Shown here: in pieces, positions 35,665 to 43,752 of the stretch
How positions within the stretch are numbered: the stretch's first letter is position 1
Layout of the letters: every line of letters begins with the position of its first letter
Source of the DNA: Nosocomiicoccus massiliensis
GTDB taxonomy: Bacteria > Bacillota > Bacilli > Staphylococcales > Salinicoccaceae
DNA: 64,000 nt
Assembly: GCF_002871345.2 (NCBI RefSeq)
Contig: NZ_CP136964.1
Coordinates: 1,426,001-1,490,000, forward strand
Direction of reading: 5' to 3'
Notes under the pieces: model-generated
What the model saw: the letters and a program-made list of their open reading frames with translations, nothing else
What the model was told of the DNA's origin: nothing
Databases searched by the model: none
Program-made: the position numbers and the translations under genes

Positions 35665-35692
35665 TTGTAAATAGAGAATCGTGTAGTATAAT
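35665..35692 (+). promoter_or_regulatory. Sigma-A promoter of the siderophore operon
   Basis: TTGTAA, 16 nt, then a perfect TATAAT, just upstream of a Fur box and 48 nt before the first gene. Confidence 0.65.
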
Positions 35693-35709
35693 GATAAATA
35701 GAAATTCAG

Positions 35710-35724
35710 TGAGAATGATTATCA
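35710..35724. promoter_or_regulatory. Fur box
   Basis: TGAGAATGATTATCA matches the 7-1-7 Fur consensus TGATAATnATTATCA at all but one position. It lies between the -10 element and the first permease gene, so iron-loaded Fur should block transcription. Confidence 0.85.
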
Positions 35725-35739
35725 ATTAGGCGGTTTCAC

Positions 35740-36705
35740 ATGATGAAGAAATTATTTAGGCTAGATGTACTAATCATTGTGCTCATATTAGTATCGATAC
35801 TTTCTCTATTTGTTGGAGTAAGTAGTTTGCCTTTATCAGATATATTTAATTTAAATGAGCAACAAAAGACAGTTTTATTACATAGTAGAATACCGCGTAC
35901 TGTATCAATTATCATTGCAGGTGCTGCTCTTGCGACATCTGGTTTAATTATGCAACAGCTCACGCGTAACAAGTTCGTATCACCTACGACAGCAGGGACG
36001 ATGGAATGGGCGCAACTCGGTATTTTAATCGGAATGATATTTTTCCCGGCAGCGAATATGTTAATGAAATTATCATTTGCAACTGCGCTATCACTTATCG
36101 GGACGTTAATCTTCATGCAGATTATTACACGTATTAAATTTAAAGATATCATTTTCGTTCCACTGATCGGTATTATGCTCGGTGGGGTCGTTTCGAGTAT
36201 CGGGACGTTTTTAGCACTTAGAACGAATAACTTACAATCCATCGGTGCGTGGATGCACGGCAGTTTCTCTACGCTAGTCACTGGGCGATACGAGATTTTA
36301 TATATTAGTATTCCGTTATTGCTATTAGCAATTTTTTATGCACATCAGTTTACAGTTGCTGGTATGGGAGAAGATTTCTCTAAAAACTTAGGTCTGAATT
36401 ATAAGCGTGTCGTAAATATCGGACTATTTATTACCGCTGCGATTACAGCAATTGTCGTTGTAACAGTTGGTATGCTACCGTTTTTAGGGTTAATCGTTCC
36501 GAACATCGTCTCTATTTTTAGAGGGGATCATTTACGCAGTACGATTTTCTTAACAGCAACACTCGGTGGGATATTCGTTATGATCTGTGACATCATCGGC
36601 CGTGTGATTATTTACCCGTACGAAGTGTCTGTTGGACTCGTCATCGCTGTATTTGGTAGTGCAATCTTCCTATTTATGATTTATAGGAGGGTAAAGCATG
36701 CATAG
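35740..36705 (+). CDS. sstA: Siderophore ABC transporter permease (SstA-like)
   Basis: A 321-residue FecCD-family permease with eight to ten helices; typical segments are RIPRTVSIIIAGAALATSGLIMQQLTRN and GMLPFLGLIVPNIVSIFRG. It forms half of the channel for ferric siderophores. The gene follows a Fur box and starts a permease-permease-ATPase-lipoprotein operon identical in order to staphylococcal sstABCD and Bacillus yclNOPQ. The start ATG-ATG at 35740 has only a weak site (GGCGG) upstream. It overlaps the second permease by 8 nt. Confidence 0.82.
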   Translation: MMKKLFRLDVLIIVLILVSILSLFVGVSSLPLSDIFNLNEQQKTVLLHSRIPRTVSIIIAGAALATSGLIMQQLTRNKFVSPTTAGTMEWAQLGILIGMIFFPAANMLMKLSFATALSLIGTLIFMQIITRIKFKDIIFVPLIGIMLGGVVSSIGTFLALRTNNLQSIGAWMHGSFSTLVTGRYEILYISIPLLLLAIFYAHQFTVAGMGEDFSKNLGLNYKRVVNIGLFITAAITAIVVVTVGMLPFLGLIVPNIVSIFRGDHLRSTIFLTATLGGIFVMICDIIGRVIIYPYEVSVGLVIAVFGSAIFLFMIYRRVKHA

Positions 36706-37660
36706 TAATAAGAAAAATATAACGCTTTTAATCGTTTTATCAGTCGTTGCACTTGGACTTATAGCATTTTACATGTTGTACGGTATAAATTTTAAGATTT
36801 TACATTATCAACTACCGTCAAGAATGCTCCGTACGTTCGCAATTATTATCGTTGCTACCGCAATCGCAGTATCAACGGTAGTGTTCCAGACGATTGTTAA
36901 AAATAGAATCATTACTCCGTCGATTATGGGGTTAGATTCGGTCTATGTATTTATACAAACAGCGATCGTATTTATTGCAGGAGTTAGTTCGCCATTACTA
37001 TTTAATGACGCGTATAACTATTTCTTAAGTTTAATAATACTCGTCATATTTACAGTTTTTGTATTTAAATTCTTATTTAAATTGACGAAAAACAACGTCT
37101 TCATACTATTACTTATCGGTATTATACTTGGAACGTTTTTTGGAAATTTAGCAACATTTATGCAAGTGCTAATCTCTCCAGAAGATTTCATGATATTACA
37201 AGGACAGTTATTCGGATCGTTTACGAAGATAAATGAAACGTTACTTTATATCACACTCGGTATCGTCATCGTGTTACTTATCATCGTGCTACTCGATTTT
37301 TCATCGCTCGATGTGATGGCGCTCGGTAGAGATCACGCGATTAACCTCGGAGTAAACTACGACTTAAAAGTTTCGAAACTACTCATTATCGTCGCGATAT
37401 TCGTATCCGCATCGACAGCACTTGTTGGACCGATTATGTTTTTAGGGCTACTCGTCGTAAACTTAGCCCATGAAATGTTTAAAACGTATAAACATTTATA
37501 TCTTATTATAGGAACCACATTAATCAGCATTATCGCGTTATTAATTGGTCAGATGGTTGTACAGTTCGTATTTAAGAATAACATCGAACTAAGTGTTATC
37601 ATTAACTTAGTAGGTGGAGTGTACTTTATCTATCTCATGCTAAGGAGGAGTAAGGCTTGA
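36698..37660 (+). CDS. sstB: Siderophore ABC transporter permease (SstB-like)
   Basis: A 320-residue FecCD-family permease, the partner of SstA, with LPSRMLRTFAIIIVATAIAVS, SIMGLDSVYVFIQTA and VGPIMFLGLLVVNLAHEM. Its start ATG overlaps the sstA end, with AGGAGG at 36686 upstream. The stop overlaps the TTG start of the ATPase gene. Confidence 0.82.
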   Translation: MHSNKKNITLLIVLSVVALGLIAFYMLYGINFKILHYQLPSRMLRTFAIIIVATAIAVSTVVFQTIVKNRIITPSIMGLDSVYVFIQTAIVFIAGVSSPLLFNDAYNYFLSLIILVIFTVFVFKFLFKLTKNNVFILLLIGIILGTFFGNLATFMQVLISPEDFMILQGQLFGSFTKINETLLYITLGIVIVLLIIVLLDFSSLDVMALGRDHAINLGVNYDLKVSKLLIIVAIFVSASTALVGPIMFLGLLVVNLAHEMFKTYKHLYLIIGTTLISIIALLIGQMVVQFVFKNNIELSVIINLVGGVYFIYLMLRRSKA

Positions 37661-38454
37661 TACAAATTAAAGGTCTTTCTAAAGCGTATGGTAACAAAAA
37701 AGTTGTCGACAACGTGTCACTCGATATAGAAAAAGGGAAACTGATGTCTTTAATCGGGCCAAACGGTGCCGGTAAAAGTACAGTAATCTCGATGGTCACT
37801 CGTTTAATGGATAAAAACAGCGGAGAAGTATTGCTAGAAGGTGAAAATTTATTTACAAAACCGGACAATGAGCTCGCTAAAAAAATATCGATTTTAAAAC
37901 AGAGTAACCATTTAAATTTAAACATTACAGTACGAGAGCTTATCGCATTCGGTCGATATCCGTATTGTAAAGGGCGTTTAAAACAAGAAGATAACGAAAA
38001 AATCGACGAAGCAATTAAATATATGGGACTTCAAGATTTACAACATCGTATGATTGATGAGTTATCTGGTGGTCAGCGTCAACGCGCATTTATCGCTATG
38101 ACAATTGCGCAAGATACTGAATATATATTTTTAGATGAACCACTCAACAACTTAGATATGAAACACTCAGTTCAAATTATGCAAATCTTACGTCGATTAT
38201 GTCGCGATAAAAATAAGACGATAATTATCGTCATTCACGATATTAACTTTGCGTCGTGTTACTCAGATAATATCGCAGCATTAAAAGATGGCAAATTAAA
38301 AATATCTGGCACTAAAGATGAAGTCATCCAAGAAGATATTTTGAGAGATATATACGACATGGACTTACAAATACAAAACGTCTGTGGTCACCGTATTTGT
38401 ATTTACTTCGATGGTGAAGCTGTTGAATCACGTCAAGTATTTGGGGCAGTCTAG
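37657..38454 (+). CDS. sstC: Siderophore ABC transporter ATP-binding protein (SstC-like)
   Basis: A 265-residue ABC ATPase: Walker A GPNGAGKST, Q-loop ILKQSNHLN, signature LSGGQRQRAF, Walker B YIFLDEPLNNLD and switch His in VIHDIN. The start is TTG with AGGAGGAG upstream, overlapping the sstB stop by 4 nt. It powers uptake of catechol-type ferric siderophores in the homologous systems. A 79-bp spacer with an unusual leader separates it from the lipoprotein gene. Confidence 0.85.
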   Translation: MIQIKGLSKAYGNKKVVDNVSLDIEKGKLMSLIGPNGAGKSTVISMVTRLMDKNSGEVLLEGENLFTKPDNELAKKISILKQSNHLNLNITVRELIAFGRYPYCKGRLKQEDNEKIDEAIKYMGLQDLQHRMIDELSGGQRQRAFIAMTIAQDTEYIFLDEPLNNLDMKHSVQIMQILRRLCRDKNKTIIIVIHDINFASCYSDNIAALKDGKLKISGTKDEVIQEDILRDIYDMDLQIQNVCGHRICIYFDGEAVESRQVFGAV

Positions 38455-38480
38455 TCGTTTAAATTTTAAGGAGGTGATGG

Positions 38481-38513
38481 GTGCGCTACAGCTTGAAATT
38501 TAGTGGGGGCTAA
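38481..38513 (+). other. Possible 10-codon leader ORF before sstD
   Basis: AAGGAGG (38468-38474) lies 6 nt before a GTG that opens a 10-codon frame reading MRYSLKFSGG and then TAA. The stem AAATTTAG / CTAAATTT (38496-38517) overlaps its end, just before the AGAAGGAG site of sstD. It may be a regulatory leader; this is inference. Confidence 0.4.
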
Positions 38514-38533
38514 ATTTAGAAGGAGAAGTTTCA

Positions 38534-39611
38534 ATGAACATTAAAAAATTATCTGCATTACTTTTATTATTTTTAGGAGTGATTGTACTTGCTGCATGTA
38601 GTAACGGTGGCGGTACAGATCAGTCAGAGACAAAAGAAGAACCAGCTAAAGATGATGAGGAAACTGTAGAAACAACAGTTCCATACACAAATAACTTTGA
38701 TATGAGTCTTACAACAGAACGTGATAGCGATACTGAAGCTGTTGACGAAACAATTGACGTAATTAAAAATTCTAACAAAGTAGTTTTATTAGACTTAGGG
38801 GTTGCATCAACATTTGAAGCACTAGGTTTACAAGATAACGTTATCGCGTTACCTAAAGGTGAGAACGACTCTATTCTTGGACCTGAGCTAGAAACTTATA
38901 AAGATGAGAAGTATGTAAACCTCGGTGGGTTAAAAGATTCCAGACTTCGAGAAAATTGCAGAGTTAGATCCAGAAATCATCATGATTGGTGGACGTCAAG
39001 CAAACAAACCATCAATCGAAGAATTTAAAAAGGCAGCACCTAACGCATCAATTATTTATGTAAGTGCTCAATCTGACAACTACTTTGAAGACATTAAAGA
39101 AATGACGACATTTATCGGAGAATTATACGATAAACAATCAGACGCAGAAGCGTTAAACAAAGAATTAGATGAAAAAATCGAAGAAACTAAAAACTTAGTT
39201 TCCGAAAAAGATAAAACGATGATGTTCATCCAAACAAATGGTGGCGACCTATCACTACACGGCCCAGGCGGACGTTATGATTTCTTATACAATCCAATCG
39301 GATTCAAATCTTCCGAAGGTGACTCAGAAGACAAAACTGCGTCACATGGTAACCAAATTTCATTTGAGTACATCTCTAAAGCAAACCCAAGTATGATTTT
39401 AGTGATGGACCGTGGTGCAGCGATTAGTAACGGTGAGGATGCTACAAAAGTAGACGTACTTAAAACTGATGTTACTAACAACGTAGATGCTGTAAAAGAT
39501 GATAACATCTTTGAATTAAATTCAGTAAGATGGTACTTAAACTCTGGTGGTCACGCGTCAGCGATTGGCCAACTAGAAGAATTACAAGGGTTTTTAAATG
39601 AAGTAAAATAA
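38534..39611 (+). pseudogene. sstD: Siderophore-binding lipoprotein (SstD-like), frameshifted
   Basis: The two frames together encode a full ferric-siderophore-binding lipoprotein: signal peptide with lipobox VLAAC, a Glu/Lys-rich linker, VVLLDLGVASTFEALGL, then after the break IAELDPEIIMIGGRQANKPS and HGNQISFEYISKANPSMILVMDRG, close to SstD/YclQ. An extra T at 38938-38939 (GATTCCAGAC for expected GATCCAGAC) shifts the frame after GGLKDS. Either the gene is a recent pseudogene or this is a sequencing error; the rest of the operon is intact. Confidence 0.8.
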
Positions 39612-39613
39612 TT

Positions 39614-39650
39614 AAAAAACGATCCAAGATTTAATCTTGGATCGTTTTTT
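39614..39650. terminator. Bidirectional terminator between sstD and murB
   Basis: The 18-bp perfect stem beginning AAAAAACGATCCAAG with a one-base centre has T-runs on both strands. It overlaps the last codons of murB. Confidence 0.88.
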
Positions 39651-40554
39651 CTGTATGTTCACCGATAATTCTAACTTCGCGCTGTAACAGCACGTCATAC
39701 TTTTCTTTAACGACTTGTTGTACGTGGTGAATTAACTCTTCGTAATCACTACCTGTACCGTTGTCGATGTTTACCATAAACCCGGCATGCTTTTTAGAAA
39801 CTTCCACGCCACCCACTCTATGTCCTTGTAGACCACTATCTTGAATCAGTTTTCCCGCAAAGTGTCCCGGGGGTCTTTGGAATACCGAACCACAAGACGG
39901 TAAATCAAGCGGTTGTTTTGATTCACGTAAAAACGTCAGCTCATCCATTTTCGCATTTATTTCAGATGAACTACCTTCTTCTAATTTAAATGTCGCTTCG
40001 ACGACTAAATATCCATTCTCTTGAACGATACTTTGTCTATATCCGAGGTGTAATTCCTCATTTGTTAAAGTTAATAATTCTCCATCTGGCGTAATTACTG
40101 ATGCTTCTACGAGGCAGTCTTTTAATTCGCCACCGTACGCTCCAGCGTTCATATATACAGCGCCTCCGACGCTGCCTGGAATGCCACACGCAAATTCTAA
40201 TCCAGTTAGTGAATGGTCGCGCGCAAAACGTGATACGTCAATAATTCGACTACCACTGCCTGACGTAATATAATCGCCATCACGTTTAATTTCTTTTAAC
40301 TCTAACGTGTTTAACACAATCCCTCTAATGCCACCGTCTCTAATAATTAAATTCGAACCATTTCCAAGATACGTAATTGGTATTGAATACTCTTTTGCAA
40401 AACGGATAGTTTCCATTGCATCGTGAATATTATATACTGATATATAGTAATCTGCATTACCACCAGTATGTGAATACGTATAGCGTTGTAATGGTTCATC
40501 TGTTTTAATGACAGAATTTGTTAGACGCTCGCGTAAGGATTTTTCAATGTTCAT
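39631..40554 (-). CDS. murB: UDP-N-acetylenolpyruvoylglucosamine reductase MurB
   Basis: A 307-residue flavoenzyme of the short (type II) MurB class: YTSHTGG-like FAD region [46 protein letters not shown] and [18 protein letters not shown] with the catalytic serine, then KKHAGFMVN. It makes UDP-MurNAc using NADPH for peptidoglycan synthesis in the cytoplasm. AAAGGACTTTTGTT precedes the start. It is monocistronic. Confidence 0.92.
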   Translation of the reverse strand: MNIEKSLRERLTNSVIKTDEPLQRYTYSHTGGNADYYISVYNIHDAMETIRFAKEYSIPITYLGNGSNLIIRDGGIRGIVLNTLELKEIKRDGDYITSGSGSRIIDVSRFARDHSLTGLEFACGIPGSVGGAVYMNAGAYGGELKDCLVEASVITPDGELLTLTNEELHLGYRQSIVQENGYLVVEATFKLEEGSSSEINAKMDELTFLRESKQPLDLPSCGSVFQRPPGHFAGKLIQDSGLQGHRVGGVEVSKKHAGFMVNIDNGTGSDYEELIHHVQQVVKEKYDVLLQREVRIIGEHTEKTIQD

Positions 40555-40652
40555 AACAAAAGTCCTTTCTCAATACGAATCAATTACTATTATAAACGGG
40601 AATACAAAAAAAGACTAGAATAACCATGCAAGAGGAAGGGTGAGATTCTAGC

Positions 40653-41543
40653 ATGTTTCGATATTTAAAGTTAACGATATTACTCGGCACAGTCTTCATT
40701 ATATCTGCGTGCCAGTCATCGTTAGAAAGTGACATCCAGCAATATGAAGAAAATATGGAAGATATTTATGAACTCGACCGACAATTTCTTGAGGCACTCG
40801 ACGAACTCGACTTAAAGCAACTAGAGACAGTCTATGCAACAGAGGCAGATGTTTCAAAAGATGACATCGCTGAAATTAAAAAAGTAGTCGATGAATCTCT
40901 CGTCCCATTGTCGACTAAAATGAATGAAAAAATAGAAACGGTAGAAGTTTCAAACGAAGAGTTAAAAGAAGTGCATGAAGATTATGTAGAGAGTTTAGAG
41001 TTAAAAGAAACGTTCGCGAAAGAGCTCGGACGTGGGATCGATTTATATTTATCGTATAAAGAGTCGACAAATCAACTCATTAAAGACGGTGAAGCCGTCA
41101 GTGCGGCAAAAAAAGAACGTCAGTCTATTATCCAAGGCAACCACTCTAAAGTAGCTGCAGCAGAAATCGACCAAGTGATAGACATCGTCAATGAGCGTAG
41201 TGGTGAGCTTGAAGAAAATGTCGGTTTATTACAAAGCGATAACGATGTAGCTGAGAAACAACGCATTGTGGATGAAGTACTAATGCCAATTTTAGATACA
41301 CAAATCGACAAATTAAATCAATTATCACTTGAAACTGACGAAGCAAAATCTGTACGAAGTATCAGTTTAGAAATGTTTTATACATTCAAATCATATTACA
41401 AAGAACGTATTAACATCATCCAAGTATACGAAGAAGAACAAAATCTTCAAATTCAAAACATCGTTCCAAAAACAGAATCGTTTAATAAACTTGATATGAC
41501 GTACTCAGAAAAACTGAATCAATTAAAAGAATCTACAAAATAA
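40653..41543 (+). CDS. Helical lipoprotein, YkyA/EMYY-motif-like
   Basis: A 296-residue exported protein with signal peptide and lipobox IISAC (lipidation at Cys20), followed by long charged helices, probably coiled coil, and the segment LEMFYTFKSYYKER near residue 245 which resembles the motif of EMYY-type or YkyA-like cell-wall-binding lipoproteins of staphylococci and bacilli. The function is unknown. AGGAAGGGTGAG precedes the ATG. Its terminator palindrome is split by the IS3 element. Confidence 0.6.
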   Translation: MFRYLKLTILLGTVFIISACQSSLESDIQQYEENMEDIYELDRQFLEALDELDLKQLETVYATEADVSKDDIAEIKKVVDESLVPLSTKMNEKIETVEVSNEELKEVHEDYVESLELKETFAKELGRGIDLYLSYKESTNQLIKDGEAVSAAKKERQSIIQGNHSKVAAAEIDQVIDIVNERSGELEENVGLLQSDNDVAEKQRIVDEVLMPILDTQIDKLNQLSLETDEAKSVRSISLEMFYTFKSYYKERINIIQVYEEEQNLQIQNIVPKTESFNKLDMTYSEKLNQLKESTK

Positions 41544-41548
41544 TAACT

Positions 41549-41561
41549 GCACATCAATATT
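41549..41561. terminator. Left half of IS3-split terminator palindrome
   Basis: CTGCACATCAATATT is the left arm of a 24-bp perfect palindrome whose right arm is at 43063-43075. The last four bases TATT are the target duplication. Confidence 0.8.
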
Positions 41562-41615
41562 TGAGGTGCACCCCTAAAGTTGGACACTAAAATCCAACTT
41601 TAGGGGTGTTTTTGT

Positions 41616-42158
41616 ATGAAGTATAAAAAGCATAGCTTTGAATTTAAGGTAAAAGTAGTTAATGAATATTTAAATGAAGCAGGAGGATATAAATTTTTAG
41701 GTGAAAAGTATAATGTGGATAGATTGCTTGTTCAAACATGGGTAAAACAATACAACACATATGGCTATCAGGGCCTCACTAAATCTCTAAGTAATACTCA
41801 ATATACTAGTGAATTTAAGCGAGCTGTTTTAAAATATAGAGAAGAAAATCAATTGTCTTATAGAGAAACAGCGGAACACTTTGGTATCAAGCATTTTTCA
41901 ACAATCGCTAACTGGAATCGCAAGATTCAAGAAGGTGGCCCAGCTGCTCTAGAGGGCAAACAAGGGAGACCAATAAAACATATGCCTAATAAAGAAAATA
42001 ACCAAAAACAAGTATCGAAGAGTGAACCACTGAATGAAACAGAACGCGAAGAGTTAGAACGTCTAAGAGAAGAACTAAGAATGAAAGAACTGGAAAATAT
42101 CATTCTAAAAAAGTTAAATGCCTTACCGACAGATCCAACAGACAAAAAACGAAAGTAG
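41616..42158 (+). CDS. IS3-family OrfA (DNA-binding subunit)
   Basis: A 180-residue protein with two helix-turn-helix regions (KVKVVNEYLNEAGGYKFLGEKYNVDRLLVQTWVKQY and YRETAEHFGIKHFSTIANWNRK in sequence) and a leucine-zipper-like C-terminal helix. It recognises the element ends. The frame ends in a GAC AAA AAA CGA run where a -1 shift would enter the OrfB frame. Length matches the IS150 group. Confidence 0.85.
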   Translation: MKYKKHSFEFKVKVVNEYLNEAGGYKFLGEKYNVDRLLVQTWVKQYNTYGYQGLTKSLSNTQYTSEFKRAVLKYREENQLSYRETAEHFGIKHFSTIANWNRKIQEGGPAALEGKQGRPIKHMPNKENNQKQVSKSEPLNETEREELERLREELRMKELENIILKKLNALPTDPTDKKRK

Positions 42159-42208
42159 CGCTTGAGGTAAGGCAAGAAACGACTTATACACTAAAAGAGA
42201 TTTTAACA

Positions 42209-43030
42209 GTGTTGAAGCTACCGAAGTCTGTATATTACTACTGGATAAAACATATGGATGATCAGAAACAAAAAGATCGATGGCTAGTAAATAAAATTAA
42301 AGAAATTGTATCAAAACATAAAGGTAGATATGGTTACAGAAGAATCAAAGCGATACTCGAAAACAGAGAACAAATTGTGGTGAATCATAAGCGCTTGTTA
42401 CGCATTATGAAAACCTATAATTTACTATGTCAAAAATTCAAAAACAAATCGAGAACACGTTACAGTTCATATAAAGGACAAGTTGGAAAAGTCGCTCCAA
42501 ATAAGGTAAAGCGTAACTTTAAGCCGAAAACATTTAATCAACTATGGGTCACAGATGTCACAGAGTTTGCGTTACCTATCAAAGGCAAGAAACTATATTT
42601 ATCAACGATTATGGATTGTTATAACTCTGAAGTGATTGCCTATCAATTAAGTCGTTCACCAAACCTAGCAATCGCTATAAATCCTTTAAATAAAGCACTT
42701 GAGGAACACCAACACAATCTAAACCAATTAGTTGTTCACTCGGATCAAGGATTTCATTATCAGCATAGTAGTTGGGGAAATACCATAACAGAATATGGTG
42801 CAACAATGAGTATGTCACGTAAAGGAAACTGTTTAGATAATTCACCGATGGAGAACTTCTTTGGCTTATTAAAGCAGGAAATGTTTTATGGAGAAGTATT
42901 CAAGACATATGAAGCATTAGAGATTGCAGTACATGAATATATTAGATACTATAATAAAGATAGAATTAAGCTAAAATTAAAAGGCATGTCTCCTGAAGAA
43001 TTCAGGAAACATACCTTACAATCTGCATAA
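42209..43030 (+). CDS. IS3-family OrfB (DDE transposase catalytic domain)
   Basis: The frame is open upstream to about 42149 and lies at -1 to orfA, so the active enzyme is probably an OrfAB fusion made by slippage at the A6 run at 42144-42149 (reading on as VALEVRQETTYTLKE). The rve core shows LWVTDVTEF (first Asp), VVHSDQGFHY (second Asp) and SPMENFFGLLKQEMFYGE (Glu). No stop or shift interrupts it, so this is the only IS here besides the IS1182 copy that looks intact. Confidence 0.85.
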   Translation: MLKLPKSVYYYWIKHMDDQKQKDRWLVNKIKEIVSKHKGRYGYRRIKAILENREQIVVNHKRLLRIMKTYNLLCQKFKNKSRTRYSSYKGQVGKVAPNKVKRNFKPKTFNQLWVTDVTEFALPIKGKKLYLSTIMDCYNSEVIAYQLSRSPNLAIAINPLNKALEEHQHNLNQLVVHSDQGFHYQHSSWGNTITEYGATMSMSRKGNCLDNSPMENFFGLLKQEMFYGEVFKTYEALEIAVHEYIRYYNKDRIKLKLKGMSPEEFRKHTLQSA

Positions 43031-43062
43031 TTCCAAAAGTCCAACTTTTGGGTAGCACATCA

Positions 43063-43078
43063 TATTGATGTGCAGTTT
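43063..43078. terminator. Right half of IS3-split terminator palindrome
   Basis: TATTGATGTGCAG followed by TTTT completes the palindrome begun at 41549. The first four bases TATT are the second copy of the target duplication. Confidence 0.8.
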
Positions 43079-43087
43079 TCCATTTCA

Positions 43088-43312
43088 TTATTTCTTTGTC
43101 GGATCTTCCATTTTACCGTCACGTATTCTAGAGATGATAATGTTTCTAGAAATGACTGTAACCATCCAAAATGCGAATACAATCACAAAAATCCAAGATA
43201 CGAGTGCGTTATTTTGGAAATCCAGTACGTATAAAAACACAACGATTAAAAGTGTCGCGTTAATCGTGTCTAAAATCGTCCAACGTTTTAATTCTCTTTG
43301 CATATTTTTCAC
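43088..43312 (-). CDS. Small two-helix membrane protein
   Basis: A 74-residue protein with two hydrophobic segments (about residues 13-28 and 36-56) between charged ends (MKNMQRELKRW and RDGKMEDPTKK). I do not recognise the family. GAAAGGGTGAAAAAT precedes the start. It is convergent with the lipoprotein gene now separated by the IS3 element. Confidence 0.55.
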   Translation of the reverse strand: MKNMQRELKRWTILDTINATLLIVVFLYVLDFQNNALVSWIFVIVFAFWMVTVISRNIIISRIRDGKMEDPTKK

Positions 43313-43399
43313 CCTTTCAAATTGTACTAAATTGATTTTAATTTGATTTTAATATAAAACCGTGATAAATTAATTAAAGCTATTAAGGAGTTGTTCAAG

Positions 43400-43720
43400 A
43401 TGTTAACAAAGATAACATCAATCGAGTCATTTGACCGATTGCTCGAAGAAAAGCCATATTTTTACTTTATGAAACATAGTAACACATGTCCAATCTCTGC
43501 GACAGCGTTTGAGGAGTTTCAAAAGTTTCACTATGAACGTGATATCGATGGCTATTATTTAATCGTTCGAGATCACAGAGAACTTTCAAACTACATTGCT
43601 GAAAAATTTAACATTAAACACGAATCACCACAAGCGTTTTACTTTGAAAATGGTGAAGTGAAGTGGCACGATTCACATAGTAAAATAACAGTTCAAGCAC
43701 TTGCACGTGTTGAAGATTAA
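43400..43720 (+). CDS. brxC: Monothiol bacilliredoxin BrxC/YtxJ
   Basis: A 106-residue thioredoxin-fold protein of the BrxC (YtxJ) family: FYFMKHSNTCPISATAFEEFQKF carries the single redox cysteine in TCPIS, and SPQAFYFENGEVKWHDSH gives the cis-proline region. These proteins remove bacillithiol from S-bacillithiolated proteins, consistent with a Staphylococcaceae host. The ATG at 43400 has AAGGAG 9 nt upstream; a TTG at 43391 is less likely. A terminator follows. Confidence 0.85.
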   Translation: MLTKITSIESFDRLLEEKPYFYFMKHSNTCPISATAFEEFQKFHYERDIDGYYLIVRDHRELSNYIAEKFNIKHESPQAFYFENGEVKWHDSHSKITVQALARVED

Positions 43721-43752
43721 AACAGGAAACTGAAATGTTTCCTGTTTTTTTA
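43721..43752. terminator. Terminator between brxC and the GGDEF gene
   Basis: The stem AACAGGAAAC / GTTTCCTGTT with a 6-nt loop is followed by seven Ts on the plus strand. The minus-strand GGDEF gene ends at its border. Confidence 0.85.

Larger units (their letters stand above)
41562..43062 (+). mobile_element. IS3-family (IS150-like) insertion sequence
   Basis: A 1501-bp element with terminal inverted repeats, left TGAGGTGCACCCCTAAAG, right (complement) TGATGTGCTACCCAAAAG, both continuing into TTGGAC. A 4-bp target duplication TATT flanks it. It holds overlapping orfA and orfB in the usual IS3 arrangement. A palindrome CCAACTTTAGGGGTG near the left end may limit read-in. It lies exactly at the centre of a host palindromic terminator. 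Confidence 0.88.

Noticed and set aside
38471..38502. ATG frame of eight codons after AAGGAGGTG before sstD
   Set aside because: The ATG is only 2 nt from the Shine-Dalgarno core; the GTG frame at 38481 has better spacing.
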